This document shows, piece by piece, positions 33,781 to 45,285 of a stretch of 64,000 nt of DNA. The DNA lies in contig NC_067199.1 in NCBI RefSeq assembly GCF_000699445.3, forward strand, positions 35,138,902 through 35,202,901, in the 5' to 3' direction. This stretch comes from Schistosoma haematobium (Eukaryota > Platyhelminthes > Trematoda > Strigeidida > Schistosomatidae). Each line of letters begins with the position of its first letter. Position 1 is the stretch's first letter. A model generated the notes under the pieces. The model did not search any database. It was not told the origin of the DNA and saw only the letters and a list, made by a program, of their open reading frames with translations. Made by a program: the position numbers and the translations under genes.

Positions 33781-34166
33781 CTTGAATTTTCCCATTGATG
33801 CTTAGGACTGAAATTGATCAGTTTCTTATTGGCATATGTGCATACTGTGTGGATTGCCTCGATATTGCTTGAAGTCACAAGCATTATAAGCAAAGATGGA
33901 TGGTGGCTAGCAGTGGAATGCAAGTTGGGCATTTTTTCTATTTGGGACTCCTCAGTTAGATGCACCTGCATCTCAGAGTTGATGTTCACTTCGGTGCTCG
34001 AACCCAGTGCTGTTCGCTTCAAACACCATCGCGTTATTCATTGTCTTACTGAGTCCATCTTTGCTCATAATACTTGTAAATCAAGACAATATCAAGCCAA
34101 TCCGCACAGTATGCACATATGCCAATAACAGACTGATCAATCACAGTCCTAAACAACAGTGGGAAG
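33781..34166 (-). repeat. SMalpha-type hammerhead SINE, fold-back form
   Basis: The minus strand reads, in order, an inverted tail (34166-34070), a tRNA-like head (GTTTGAAGCGAAC then GGGTTCGAGCACC), the ribozyme zone, CATTCCACTGCTAGCCACC, and the normal tail to 33781. The tail appears at both ends in opposite orientation (shared CACAGTATGCACATATGCCA), so the unit is a fold-back. SMalpha is the S. mansoni SINE family known to carry hammerhead ribozymes. Confidence 0.75.
33916..33966 (-). ncRNA. Hammerhead ribozyme remnant (SMalpha)
   Basis: CTGAGGAGTCCCAAATAG is kept, but stem II partner GGAC and the second core block are replaced by an A-run, so this copy should be inactive. Confidence 0.7.
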
Positions 34167-34514
34167 ATGATGGTAAATAACATTAGGCAAATTTAAATTT
34201 TTAGCTTAATTTATTAACCTACTCATAAGTAGATAAAGCTGCTAACAAGTATTTCGCATTAATTAGCTTCATTAAATTCAATTGAAATAAATTTCTAATG
34301 AAACATGAAATGAATAAACTTTCACATAAAAAATATCATTTTTGTTATGAATTTTTTTTGTATTATTTAAAAATAAAACAAACATTTATATGAAAATCAA
34401 ATGAAAACAGAGAATGGAAGTTATTAAATGCCAAGTTAAATTTGATTCAAATAAACTAATCATCATAATTGTTGAAGTGGATAAATCAAGAGTATGAACA
34501 CTTTACAGTTGGGT

Positions 34515-34612
34515 TATTTATGCATGTGTGTGTATGTGTATGTGTGTGTGTTTATGTATGTATTTTCTTTCTTTCCTTCTTTCTTTCTCTCTTTTTTCTT
34601 TCTTTTTTTCTA
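34515..34612 (+). repeat. (TG)n and (CTTT)n simple repeats
   Basis: Imperfect TG/TATG run at about 34515-34563 followed by a CTTT/CTTC-rich tract to about 34610. Confidence 0.85.
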
Positions 34613-34860
34613 TGTATTACATATAATATTAATCATATTATCTTTTAATGTTAAAAATATATAAATGATTAAATGAGCAATGTATGATTTGCGTGACTCT
34701 TTACCTTAATTATTATTTGTTCTTATCATTTAAATCAATGGTCTATAAGAAAATGGAATGAAAGATGTGTTTTTTGTACTTCCATAAACAAAAACAAAAA
34801 TGATATTACATCATCAAAAATTATCAAAGAGTTAATACACTTAACATCTGGTGTTTTCAA

Positions 34861-34909
34861 AAAGAAGAAGAAGAAGAAGAAGAGAAAGGAGAAGAAGAAG
34901 AAGAAACAA
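34861..34909 (+). repeat. (AAG)n-rich purine tract
   Basis: Nearly pure AAG/GAA units, interrupted once by GAGAAAGGAG. Confidence 0.9.
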
Positions 34910-35431
34910 GTTTTTAAAACTATTACTGCCTTCGGCATCATAGTCATCATTAATATATCTTTTCTTTTTCTTTTATAGCATTATAGAAAATAATTATGAC
35001 TTATTTATGGTTAGAATGAGATAATTTACTTTAATTTTAAATAATCAACAAATATAAGTGTAGAATTACAAATAAATGAATAAATAAAGATTATTAAATT
35101 GTTCAATGGTGTTTAATTTTATTCAATGAAAACAATCTGTTACACTTCATTAAGCATGAAAATGATTTCAAGTAATATTGTAATGATTATTATTATCATA
35201 TTAAAAAGGGTGTAGAAAAGAAAGGGGTATCATTCAATTAAACTCTTCTAGTATAGATAATATCATCATATACTAGAATATGTATATCTTAGTCTGGGTA
35301 AACATCTTAAAGCAACACAATAAATGATGCAAACTAGAAACTGAATTGAAATAGATTCTTTTTTTAAGTATATAACTAAAGATTATTGTTATCATCATAG
35401 GAAGATTCATTTTGGAAAAGTAATTAATCAT

Positions 35432-35795
35432 CTGCTCACTAGTGACTGACTTCAAGAGATACTCCTGGAGTTCTAGTGAGAAGCCGTTACCAGTGGAGTT
35501 CAACCAGGTCTGTTGTGAGATATCAACTCACTGAAGACAATGGTGTACGGTGGCGCATCTTCGTGGATTAGTTGAAGTTAGACATTAACACCATTGGATG
35601 CCAGCTCAGTGGTCTAGTTGATTAAGCGCCTGGCGCGAAACTGGTAGGTCCTGGGTTTGAATCTCGCGAGGTGCGGGATCGTGGATGTGCACTGCTGAGG
35701 AGTCCCATACTAAGACGAAGTGGCCGTCCAGTTCTTCCAGGTTTTCCATGCTGGTCTAGCTTCAATCGACTCATGATTTCAATCTGTGAAATTTC
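35432..35795 (+). repeat. Full-length hammerhead SINE, family B
   Basis: Begins TGCTCACTAGTGACTGAC, with CCAGTGGAGTTCAACC and a promoter head: A-box-like CTCAGTGGTCTAG and B-box GGGTTTGAATCTCG. Then come the ribozyme zone (35687-35736) and the tail TCCAGGTTTTCCATG...CGACTCATGATTTCAA. The second core block is GAAG instead of GAAA, so the ribozyme is probably dead. The copy at 40113-40445 is the same unit in the other orientation. Confidence 0.75.
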
Positions 35796-36410
35796 TAAAA
35801 TCGTCACAAACCCCTTCTGATAAAAGTAATTATTATCATGAATTAATATCAATGTAATTTGTTTTGTTGTCATTTAAAATTGCTTATCAAATACATTGGT
35901 GACATTACACAGAATATTACCCCATACATTAGTTCTCTATGAAAATAATCCTTATGATAGACAAACCCCACGCTTATTAATCTCTTCTGAAACACGTTAT
36001 AAATCTTCAAAAATGAGCTGATGAAATTATATCATATGATCAAATTAACATGGAGGAATGTACAAGTTAGGAGTAAACAATGAATATTTTTGCAATATTG
36101 ATTTTCAAATCATGTTTTCATTCGTATGAAAACTTATATCAACATTAATGAATTCTAATCAAAACGGCTAAATTATTTAGAATCAGTTTATAGTATATAT
36201 ATCAGTCAGTCGGTAACAACATAGAACTTCGTACGTATGTACCACATTACAACAGAGATGCAGTTGTCGATTTAAATCCCGTAGTGGTAGAAGTAGTAAG
36301 AGTATAAGCAGTAATCGGAGAGATTAGGGTTTGAAGATGTTATTCAAGGAGTATAATACAGTGAAATAGATTTGGAAAGGGAAAAAAGGAGACAAGGAGA
36401 ATTCAGAAGA

Positions 36411-36850
36411 TTAGAATTTGGGAGAACACAAAGAGTAGATGCACTTGAGCCATTGCAAACGATTTTGAGCCATGTCATTCAAGGTCTCTAACCATCGGTT
36501 GCTATCGTCTCGCGGATCCCAACCAGGTAGTCTACACCTACTAACATGGCTCAGTCCACTTGTTAGTGACTTCATGGATCTTTCATCCAACCTACTTCTA
36601 CACCATAAAACATCGCACGTTGGGGCGGTCGGTGGTTTGGTATACGCAACACGTGTCCCAGCCATCTCAATTGAGGAAGTAGTGAAACTTCATCAATTGA
36701 TTTACCATCCTTACCTAGTACCAGTTTCCTAACAACTGCGTTACTTACTCGATGGTCCCAAGATATACGAGCAATGCTTTGAAGATATCTATGATCGAAT
36801 ACTAGTAACCTACGAATATCCTCTACTCTTACCGGCCATTATATATGTAT
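36411..36850 (-). pseudogene. RTE-like non-LTR retrotransposon 3-prime end
   Basis: Minus strand, in broken frames: a WPVRVEDIRRLLVFDHRYL-like start near 36845, then ARISWDHRVSNAVVRKLVLG, KSIDEV, SLTSGLSHVSRCRLPGW, and a final NRWLETLNDMAQNRLQW...SPKF stop near 36411. This is the C-terminal region seen in schistosome RTE/BovB-type elements. It is a different subfamily from the copy at 46.2 kb. Confidence 0.65.
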
Positions 36851-37195
36851 ATTCCTGGTCTCCTGATATCAACTGTGATGAGAACTACTTCAACGGAAAT
36901 TAAGATGATCGAATCTTTTTATTTGGCTAGTAATATATTTTTTTTCATACAATGATTTGATAAATACTTTATCATTTAAAGTGAAATTCAGATACTTCCA
37001 ATAACTTTATATTCTTTCAACTGATACGGAATGAGGACGGTCTCAATTCTTTCATGAATCAGATATTATCTTGACCTTATTCATTATTCCTTTTCTAATG
37101 AATTTCATTTTATCTGATCAAATTATAATCGAAATACATCTTTCATTATAATTCATCGACATAAGTTTCAAGAAATACTTAACTCAAAAGATAAT

Positions 37196-37290
37196 CACTG
37201 CTGATGAGTCCTACAATAGGACGGAACGGCCGTCCAGTGCTTCCAGGTTTTCTATGGTGGTCAAGTTTCAATTGACTGATGATCTTAACT
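37196..37290 (+). repeat. Truncated family B SINE with hammerhead remnant
   Basis: Starts within the ribozyme: CTGATGAGTCCTACAATAGGAC is well kept, but GAAA is GGAA. It continues into the common tail TTCCAGGTTTTCTATGGTGG. Confidence 0.7.
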
Positions 37291-38004
37291 ATCAAATTAC
37301 TAGAATATCCACAAAAAAAACCCCTTTATGATATCAAATACTTAACTGTTTATAAAACTATATGATTCTACTATAAATCGTTATTAGAAAATCATTCTTT
37401 GTTGTAAAATAAGAATGTGTATTCATTATGTCAAACCTTAAAAATAAGTTTATGCATGTTTTTGATTATAGCCACCAGCTGAATAAAAAATATGAACTTT
37501 GTACTATACGGTGCTAATCATTCGAAGATATTTTTATCTCAGTGTTAATAATCCCAGTAAGACTAGAACGCAGTAGTTATTAGGTCAAATGCTAACACAC
37601 TAAATTCAGTAATACATTATCCACTATATACTCGTAAAATAGTTCTCTTTTAAACAAAACAAAACAAACTGATGAAGATTATATGAATTTTACGCCCTCG
37701 AATGCCCCGGTAGGGCCAAGAGTACAGAGAGGTAGCTTTCCTTCTCGAAATGCTCTCACATGGCCACGTACATACAGCCACTGTCAGGGAAGTCCTACTC
37801 ACTGCCTTCTCGCAGCAGGGGTGTTATTTAGAAAATTGAGAGGACGAAAAGTGAATATCCGGCGCTTGAACATCTTAAAATGAAAAAATAATATAGATTA
37901 ATATAAGTAAACTACCCGTTTGAGTGGAATTCTACTCTATGAACAACCATCTTCAACTTGAATTAGCTTCTTGAATAATAAAGTGTTAATTACAAATTAA
38001 TAGT

Positions 38005-38240
38005 TCACCGTCAGGGAGCACCAGTTCCCTCAAGATTACAGGTACACCTTGCTGACGAATACCAAGTAGCACGAAATCCGGGTCCAGGGTTTCCCACCAC
38101 ATAATCTCACAATAGTGCACGCAGTGTCGAGTCACCTAGACTGGTGGCCACATTGCATCATGGTCGATAGCATTCGATCTGCACTAATAATAAGGACTTG
38201 ATACACATGACATTTGCTACCACCCAGTGATCAATCAATT
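38005..38240 (+). repeat. Hammerhead SINE-like repeat, family C
   Basis: GGGAGCACCAGTTCCCT, then AAGATTACAGGTACACC, the ribozyme zone (CTGACGAATACC ... GAAATCCGGGTC), then CACCTAGACTGGTGGCCACA and GATAGCATTCGATCTGCAC, ending CAGTGATCAATCAATTG. The hammerhead has both core blocks, but stem II is weakened. Confidence 0.65.
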
Positions 38241-38580
38241 GTGATAATAGTTCACTATTTATTTCATCATTTATAAACCTGTTAGTATATTCCTTTAAAA
38301 GATGATTTTAGAGGGGTGATTTCCATCTGTTGTATATCATTTACAATATTATTTTGATAGAAAATAGAATAATTATCTCTTTTAATTAAATATATTTTGA
38401 TAATTATTGACAAGAGTCAATTTAGATAAATAAAGAAAACATTCCTATTGAAGTGATCAAATCTATTTCTTCTAATACATTTGCTTACATTTGACAAACA
38501 TCAAAAAGAAAAAAACTTTCGTATTTCCCTTTCCTATTATCAGCAAACTTTTATCTGAATAGAGTCACCCAATCTACTGT

Positions 38581-38581
<1 letters not shown>

Positions 38582-38622
<41 letters not shown>
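38582..38622 (+). repeat. (TAA)n microsatellite
   Basis: About 13 perfect TAA units. Confidence 0.95.
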
Positions 38623-39289
38623 GTACTTGCATTTCTACAAGCTTGATAGTATCATGTGCATATTTCGAATAATGATCTGATAGAATCTTTATTTAATCAA
38701 TAATTAATTAATTAATTGATTAGACAAGTGTATATTATATACTAATGAGTTCATCATTATTCAATTAATTAGGCTTAATAAGGAATAAATTAATGTATTA
38801 ACATTTCTTAGATTTTATATCCATCTATTGTTTATCTTCTCATCTATATTAATTTGTATGATTATTTCCCCACCCTTTTTTCTCTTTTTGTTTCTTTCTT
38901 TTCTTTATTTTAATACTTAACAATAAACATTATCATTATGGTAAATGAAGATAAAGGTTATTTTATTATAGTCTTGCTCTGATTAACATTTTATATTGAA
39001 AACAAATGAGACTTCTTAATTTTGATTTGTACTATTAACTTGTGATTATTTATCCATTATGAGGATTGGCGTGACTTTTTTTTGTTGTTGTTGTTGTATA
39101 TTTAAGATGTCTCAATAAGATAAGTTACGAACTTGAGAGTATGATAAGTGTAACTTAATCCATTTAATTAATAGTAAGATTAGTCATGGTTTAAGTAACC
39201 TTGACCTTGTGGTATTGTGAAGTGCCTACTTCACTTAATCAGTTTAAAAGGACTCAATGAGTGGAAAATATAGAGATTGTTAGAATAGG

Positions 39290-39485
39290 GATAGATTATC
39301 ACAATTCATTGATCACTGGGTGGTGACCAGTGCCATGTGTGTTAAGTCCTTATTATTAGTGCAGATCGAATGCTATCGATCCATTGAGCACCAGTTCCCG
39401 CAAGATTACAGGTACACCTTGCTGACGAGTGCCAAGTAACACGAAACCCGGGTCCAGAGTTTCCTGTCGGATACCTCCAACCACC
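39290..39485 (+). repeat. Family C repeat, rearranged copy
   Basis: The first half (39297-39382) is the reverse complement of the 3-prime half of the 38.0 kb copy (anchor TTATTAGTGCAGATCGAATG). It is followed by a plus-orientation ribozyme half (GAGCACCAGTTCCC onward). The unit at 49845-50125 has the same order on the opposite strand, so the layout is not unique to this copy. Confidence 0.65.
39411..39463 (+). ncRNA. Hammerhead ribozyme, family C, apparently intact
   Basis: Core CTGACGA (CUGANGA), stem II GTG...CAC, second core GAAA, palindromic stem III ACCCGGGT and a GTC cleavage triplet are all present. Stem I is ACCTTG against CAGAGTTT, with one wobble and one mismatch. A short self-complementary stem III is the same design as in the SMalpha ribozymes and would favour activity as a dimer. 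Confidence 0.65.
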
Positions 39486-39692
39486 ATCAAAGGGATAAAT
39501 TGTAAAATAACTGTGAAAGTTAATATATTTTTTTGAAATTTTTCACTAAATTTTTTTTTCAGGATGTTATATTTTGAGCAAGAGATGAATAGTAAATAAA
39601 AATAGGTAGTGGTGTTGAGTATAATGCCTACAAAAGAAATTACCCAATCTGTCCAGAATACACTCTAGTATCTAAGAACGGACTAACGTGCT

Positions 39693-39874
39693 GTAGCGGT
39701 AAATAAATCCCCAAAATAAATAGCTCTGTAAGTTTTCGACATTGGATGCTGACCACATTAGTTTTAATGGACTCACCTAGCTGAAGGCGCTCGGTCATGC
39801 ATCCGCACCAGATCACGTGTGGGAACGCCGTGCTCAACAACCCCTGCAATCGCTAGCCAGATTAGATCAGTCGA
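39693..39874 (-). repeat. 180-bp repeat shared with 47927-48104
   Basis: The reverse complement of this stretch is nearly identical to 47927-48104; anchors are GCGTTCCCACACGTGATCTG, ACCGAGCGCCTTCAGC and TTATTTTGGGGATTTATTTA. No known family is recognised. Confidence 0.8.
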
Positions 39875-40112
39875 TTCACGATATATTGATAGCTTATCAA
39901 ATATACCTTTGAAACTTTTCGCTTCTGTCTTTTGAATTCACTTGGTGAGTACGATTCATAATAGAAGGTGTTACTGGTTAAAGCGTTGTCAAACTCCGAA
40001 TACCTGTGGCATCATCAGTACTAATAAAGTAAAATATCATGGACACACATGAAGGTAATAAATTGTTATCAGAAGGGTGTTTTATGAAGATTTTAGTAAT
40101 TTAATAATTGAT

Positions 40113-40445
40113 TTCCTGAGTTGATTAAAGCTAGACCACCTTTGAAAACCTGGAAGCAGTGGACGGCTGTTTCATACCAGTACGGGACTCCTCAGTAGTG
40201 CGCATCCTTGATCCAGACTGCGGGATTCTAACACAGGACCTAAAGGTCTCGCCGGAGAACGCTTAATTTCCAGACTGCTGAGCAGGCATCCAACGGTGTT
40301 AATGTCTAACTTCACCCAATCGACGAAATTGTGCCACCGTCCACCACTCTTTTCAATGAGTTACTATCCTGTTTGAACTCCACTGGTCACTGCTTCTCAC
40401 TAGAACTCCAGGATATACCTCTTGAAGCCAGTCACTAGTGAGCAC
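40113..40445 (-). repeat. Full-length hammerhead SINE, family B, minus strand
   Basis: Same unit as 35432-35795 in reverse, from GTCACTAGTGAGCAC at the right edge to the tail at 40113. The ribozyme keeps CTGAGGAG, GAAA and GTC, but the GGAC half of stem II is GTAT. Confidence 0.75.
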
Positions 40446-41639
40446 ATGCATTGTATTGCGAAATTATTTACAAAGCAATTATCATCGTAAAAATATCACG
40501 CTTACATGACTTAGTCTTGTGAACGAGTCAGAAAGATAAATGAGTGTTTCTGATGAAATACATGAAATAACAGTGGACTTGGAGCTGATCAGTTTTGTTA
40601 CTACTTCTAGTAATTTTCACATCCCAGATATGAATTATGTTGAATTTGACTACACAAGGTTTATATTCTATAGAGACTGCTTACAAATTATATCATATGT
40701 AACGAAAGTCTGTGATCTTTAGCCCAAATTCAAAATGATTGATTATCAGAACTACGAACTTATTTTGTTGTTGAGTGTCCAATTTCTAAAGACTAAGTTA
40801 TTAAAACTGGCTATTCCTTTTCCGCAGGTAATGGTAACCGATCAAAACAGATGTTCTAAACAACCCGAAGTTGGATTATCCATATGATAATCATTCAACA
40901 AATATTTTTATGGATAGATCTTAGGTATTTGTATCAATATTATACTATATAATCGTTTTTGATGATCGAATTCTGTCGATAACGTCCCAATATTACTGTT
41001 GAGGGATCAGTTAGTCTAAGAATCAGTCCTACAGGAGGTCAGTTTAAGAACGAATAGTCCAATAATAGTGTATCCGACTGAGACGCTGGTTGATGTGTGG
41101 TTAACTTCCACTTCCCTCAACATTGCAAACATGCCTTCTTGATGAGCGGAAACTAAAAAGGAAACCTATATCGAGGGTTCCAATGTATTTCAAATCAACC
41201 ACCTAACAGATCGCAGATGTATATTATTGTATCTGGTCTCGATATTCGTTGTTGCGAAGTGGAGTCAAGTACAACAGGCTATCTAAAAGTTATAATAAAC
41301 TATATAACTATACCTTTTGATGTGTAGACAGAGAATAATTAAGAACCATGAACTGATTGATAGCAATTTCATCTTAGTTTAGTAGATCTCATCGGTTAAC
41401 ACCTGCGACCACAAATGAGATCAAACTAGGAACTTCCATAAATCGAATCATCTAGTTGGAATCGAACGGCATACTTTTCTAAACTTAATCATTTCTCAAA
41501 CTAACACAAATATGATTTAGTTTCAAAAGGTATACTTGTATCATTCGCAACACGTATATGAAATGACGTCTCGAGTGTTTCTCATCGGAACGAAAAAAAA
41601 TATTGTGGTTTACTTTCAAATTCAAAACAATTAAACAGA

Positions 41640-41905
41640 TAACGCGATGGTGTTTGAAGCGAACGGTACTAGGTTCGAGTACCAGAGTGAACATCAACTC
41701 AGATTCAGGTACATCTAGCTGACGAGTCCCGAATAAGACGAAACGCACATCTTGCATTCCACTGCTAGCCACTATCCATCTTTGCTTAAAAATATTGTGA
41801 CTTCAGGCAATATCGAGGCAATCCACACAGTATGCACATATGCCAATAAGAGATGGACCAATTTCAGTCCTAAGCATCAATGGGAAAATTCAAGTAAATA
41901 ATAGT
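41640..41905 (+). repeat. SMalpha-type hammerhead SINE
   Basis: Head GGTGTTTGAAGCGAAC with B-box-like AGGTTCGAGTACC, ribozyme at 41711-41760, then CATTCCACTGCTAGCC, GGCAATATCGAGGCAATC and a tail ending GGGAAAATTCAAGTAAATA. This is the standard (not folded-back) form. Confidence 0.8.
41711..41760 (+). ncRNA. Hammerhead ribozyme (SMalpha), partly intact
   Basis: Core CTGACGAG, stem II GTC/GAC and GAAAC are present. Stem III has decayed (CGCACATC) and the cleavage triplet reads ATC, still an allowed NUH. Confidence 0.65.
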
Positions 41906-42654
41906 AAGTGAATTCAATTGTCTATGTTGCTAGACTAAATGTCTTATTGACTAAATTACAGATCCCATCCCCAACTATGTTTTAAAACTATATATTCATC
42001 TGTTACCATTATGACTATTGGTGATTTTTTTTTCCTTTTTTTTAGATAATCCATTTCACACTTATGCTTGTATAGTTAAGAAAAGAGAGAAGGTAACGTG
42101 TGTGCCACTTGTTTCTATCTAAAAATAAAATAGAAAGAAATGTATTTTTCAACTTGAAAATTAACTTGATATCTGTCAACAATTGTGAATAGTGTTCTTT
42201 TACTGAATATATATATGGATATCTGAAAAGTGTGTCTATTACATAGAAATTATAGTTGATGACATTTTCAAGTCCTTTTTTTTACAAAAAGAAGTATGGA
42301 TATCATGAAAAGCTTTTGTTTCAGTTACAACTATTTTAAGATTAACGCCAGATACAGAAATGTAGCCATTAGCAACAGCTTTATCAACAGTTTTATAGTT
42401 ACTTATTTAAATTATGAACAATTATGTCATCAAATTGACAAATTATGTCATATGTTCATAAGACACTTATCATTTTTGTGTTGGTTTACTTTTTACGGAA
42501 AACAAATTTGTTTCTCTGTTCTTAATCATTAAACCAGACAACTGTCATTTGAATGAAGTGTATCATATATAACTTTATAATTTAGTGATTGATTAAGAGG
42601 TATTTAAATTATTTTCAGAAAGTGATTTTGTGAAGATTGTTGTAATTTAATAGT

Positions 42655-42960
42655 TTAATTCATGAGTCGGTTAAACCTCGAGCACCATGGAAAACCTGGA
42701 AGCATTGGACGGCCATTTCGTCATAGTATGAGACTCCTTAGCAGTGAGTTTTCACAGTCCTGTACATGAGATTCCATCTCAAAGCCTTCAGTCTCATTCA
42801 TGAACGCTTAACCTCTAGACCACTGAACCAACATCCAACAGTGTTAATATCGTGAATGCGCATTGATGAGGAGTCCCGTATTAGAAGGAAACGGCCATTT
42901 ACTGCTTCCATGTTTTCCAAGGTCGTTTAGGTTTAATCGATTTATGAACTGAACTGTATA
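42655..42960. repeat. Family B SINE pair in inverted orientation
   Basis: 42655-42850 is a minus-strand copy (CTAAGGAG core defect) and 42850-42960 a plus-strand ribozyme-plus-tail segment (cleavage site lost). Together they make a fold-back with the SINE tail outward at both ends. Confidence 0.6.
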
Positions 42961-43121
42961 AATTATTTGCTGAAAAAAGTACATTCAGTGTCATTATGAA
43001 TCAAATGAAATAAAGTAATCACGTTAACTAAGAAATGATTCCATTTAACGGGAAGGAAAATGCAGTTTTTTCAAAAAAAATTTCCTATTAATAGTTAACA
43101 ACAAATATATTTTTTGATTGG

Positions 43122-43287
43122 GATCATGAACCGACTGATGTTAGACCACCATTGAAAACCTGAAAGACCTGGAAGCACGCGTACAGGATCATGGGTGCGC
43201 ACTGCTGAGGAGTCCCACAATAGGACGAAACGGCCGTTCAGTGCTTCCAGGTTTTCAGTGGTGGTCTAACATCAATCGGTTCATGAT
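43122..43287 (+). repeat. 166-bp fold-back hammerhead element
   Basis: The arms 43122-43178 and 43241-43287 are inverted copies of the family B tail (GATCATGAACCG...GGAAGCAC); the left arm has a 9-bp repeat-like insertion. Between them sit GCGTACAGGATC and a complete hammerhead. The unit at 60369-60535 has the same arm-ribozyme-arm layout and the same internal junction. Confidence 0.75.
43197..43244 (+). ncRNA. Hammerhead ribozyme, family B, nearly intact
   Basis: Stem I GCACTG/CAGTGC pairs perfectly. The core CTGAGGA is consistent with CUGANGA, stem II GTCC/GGAC is perfect, GAAA is present, and stem III is the palindrome ACGGCCGT. The cleavage triplet is GTT rather than GTC, still permitted. 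Confidence 0.7.
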
Positions 43288-43617
43288 CTCAAGCAAAAAC
43301 TTAACAATCTCCACAACCCTTAAACTGAAAATATATTTTTGTTATTGACTCAATGTTATTGACCCAATGCTCAATGAATTTGAAACTATCAAGTCTAACC
43401 TTGGTATTGATACCTAAAAATTTATTATTAATTATAAGCAAATATTAGGAAACATAGTAAGAAAAAATGTATGATTTGATCATAAATTTGTTGTGTAGTT
43501 TACAAAGTTTACCGTTATATTGAATCATTTAGCTTAATGAGTATTAATGTATGATTAGTAGAAATTGGTTATTATAAAAGACTGGAAAATACGATACGAT
43601 ATCCTTATTAACAAGAT

Positions 43618-44060
43618 GTAACTGTAATCTAGAGGGAATTAATGCTCTTTGCAGAGATTAGACCTGTATCATTCGGCTTCACAGTTTCGAAAATTACCAC
43701 TGGACTACCCAAGTCAAGACTGACCTCATGTAAGACTGGAATATTTACGTTGATTGGACATTGAGTATTAAATAACGTCATGTTTGTCGGACCTCTTAAT
43801 TTTTATCAAATTCTGTCTTTCAAGTTATAATGTGGCCTCAAGATAACAGATACGTCCTAGTTGAGTGTGCTAACTAGCATGAAATCTAGTATGTGGGTTT
43901 CATATCGATTACCTCTAGTCACCACCTTACATCATTTAACATAGTATATGCGATGTTCAATGACTTTAACTAGTGGTCATATTGAAACTTGCTAACTGAT
44001 AAAATTCGATCATAAATAAAGATCTAAACAAACATGATATTGGTCACCATTCAGTGATTG
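43618..44060. repeat. Degenerate family C repeats, inverted pair
   Basis: 43618-43810 carries a minus-strand family C segment (CTGTAATCTAGAGGGAATT) and 43815-44060 a plus-strand one, up to TCAGTGATTGATAAAAT. Ribozyme cores are not kept. Confidence 0.5.
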
Positions 44061-44978
44061 ATAAAATATATATAATATAATATTGTTTATTACTTAATAA
44101 TCAAATAATGTTGATATTTCAATCTTAGAAAAGATTAATCAAGAACAGAAAAGTTCAGTGACAACACCTATATTTGTGACTTAAGTTTATTTAGGTTTGA
44201 GCCATCTGACGGATATTAGTCCTTACAAAACTCTCATTCTGACGAAATCCATCATGAATAAAATCAATAATTGTGATCTACCGTAAATTGCCTATAACTA
44301 TTCACGATAAATATTCAATATAATCATTGAGAAAAAAACCACAGAATAGGTGTATACCATTCTAGTTTGAAATTTCCCAATGGTTATGCACACATTAACT
44401 TAGATGAAATTAAACGTTAAAAAAAACCTTTAACTTTAATTATAAGCAAGATACCATTTAAATCACTCAAATGAAGTTCAGAACTAAACATTTTCAATCC
44501 TAGTCAATTTGTGTTGTAGTACGATCCCTATAGAATTTCATTGATAACTTACTATTTCATGATTACCTGTTTGATTCCACAAGTCACAGCATCATATTGA
44601 ATCTACATCAATAGTAATTCTTCTAAGAATCAATTTACTTAAGTCTATTAACTTGGACCCGTCTATTTTTTATTTTACTTTTATTAAGGCAAGATATTTA
44701 TCTGATTAAAATTAAACTATCACTCAAAATTAAGTCCAAAATGAGCATTCTATTTGGTTTGGAACTCATCTATCATAATCTATTAATATTCATATTTGAA
44801 CTTGAACTCAGTACATTCCTCTTTAATACGTCATTGTATTATCTATTAAGTTCAGATATTCAATATCTTCACTATGATATTAACACTGAAAACATTTACT
44901 TTAATATAAACCTTTAAGTACATACTTCTGTCATACTACATAAATGACAAATGTATAGAAAGAATAAGTTAGTCATAC

Positions 44979-45285
44979 TGTGATGTGCACTACTTATATC
45001 CACATAAGTAGTATATAACGATAGTCAAGAACTGAATGTATTTCAATAGAAGATTGAGAAGGAAAGAAAGAGAATGGGAAACAGTTGGTATGAAAATGTA
45101 GAAACAATGAAATCTGAGACGATGAACTGATATTTGCAAAAGAAACAATCGGGTTTGAGATAATGGATTGGTATTTTGCAAATTAAGTATTTACTGTATG
45201 AGTCTCAGATTTTAGTGAGATATTTTGTTATCTCATGTTCAATTACATTCGATTGCATCCCCCCCTCGTGTTCTTGTTCACTACA
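44979..45285 (+). repeat. Solo LTR 1, with target duplication
   Basis: 307 bp, TGTGATGTGCAC...GTTCACTACA, flanked by ATAC on both sides (44975-44978 and 45286-45289). It resembles the LTRs at 52274-52586 and 55002-55277. No internal element sequence is attached. Confidence 0.75.

Noticed and set aside
34735..34950. 71-aa minus-strand frame rich in Phe
   Set aside because: Translation of the AAG-rich purine tract.
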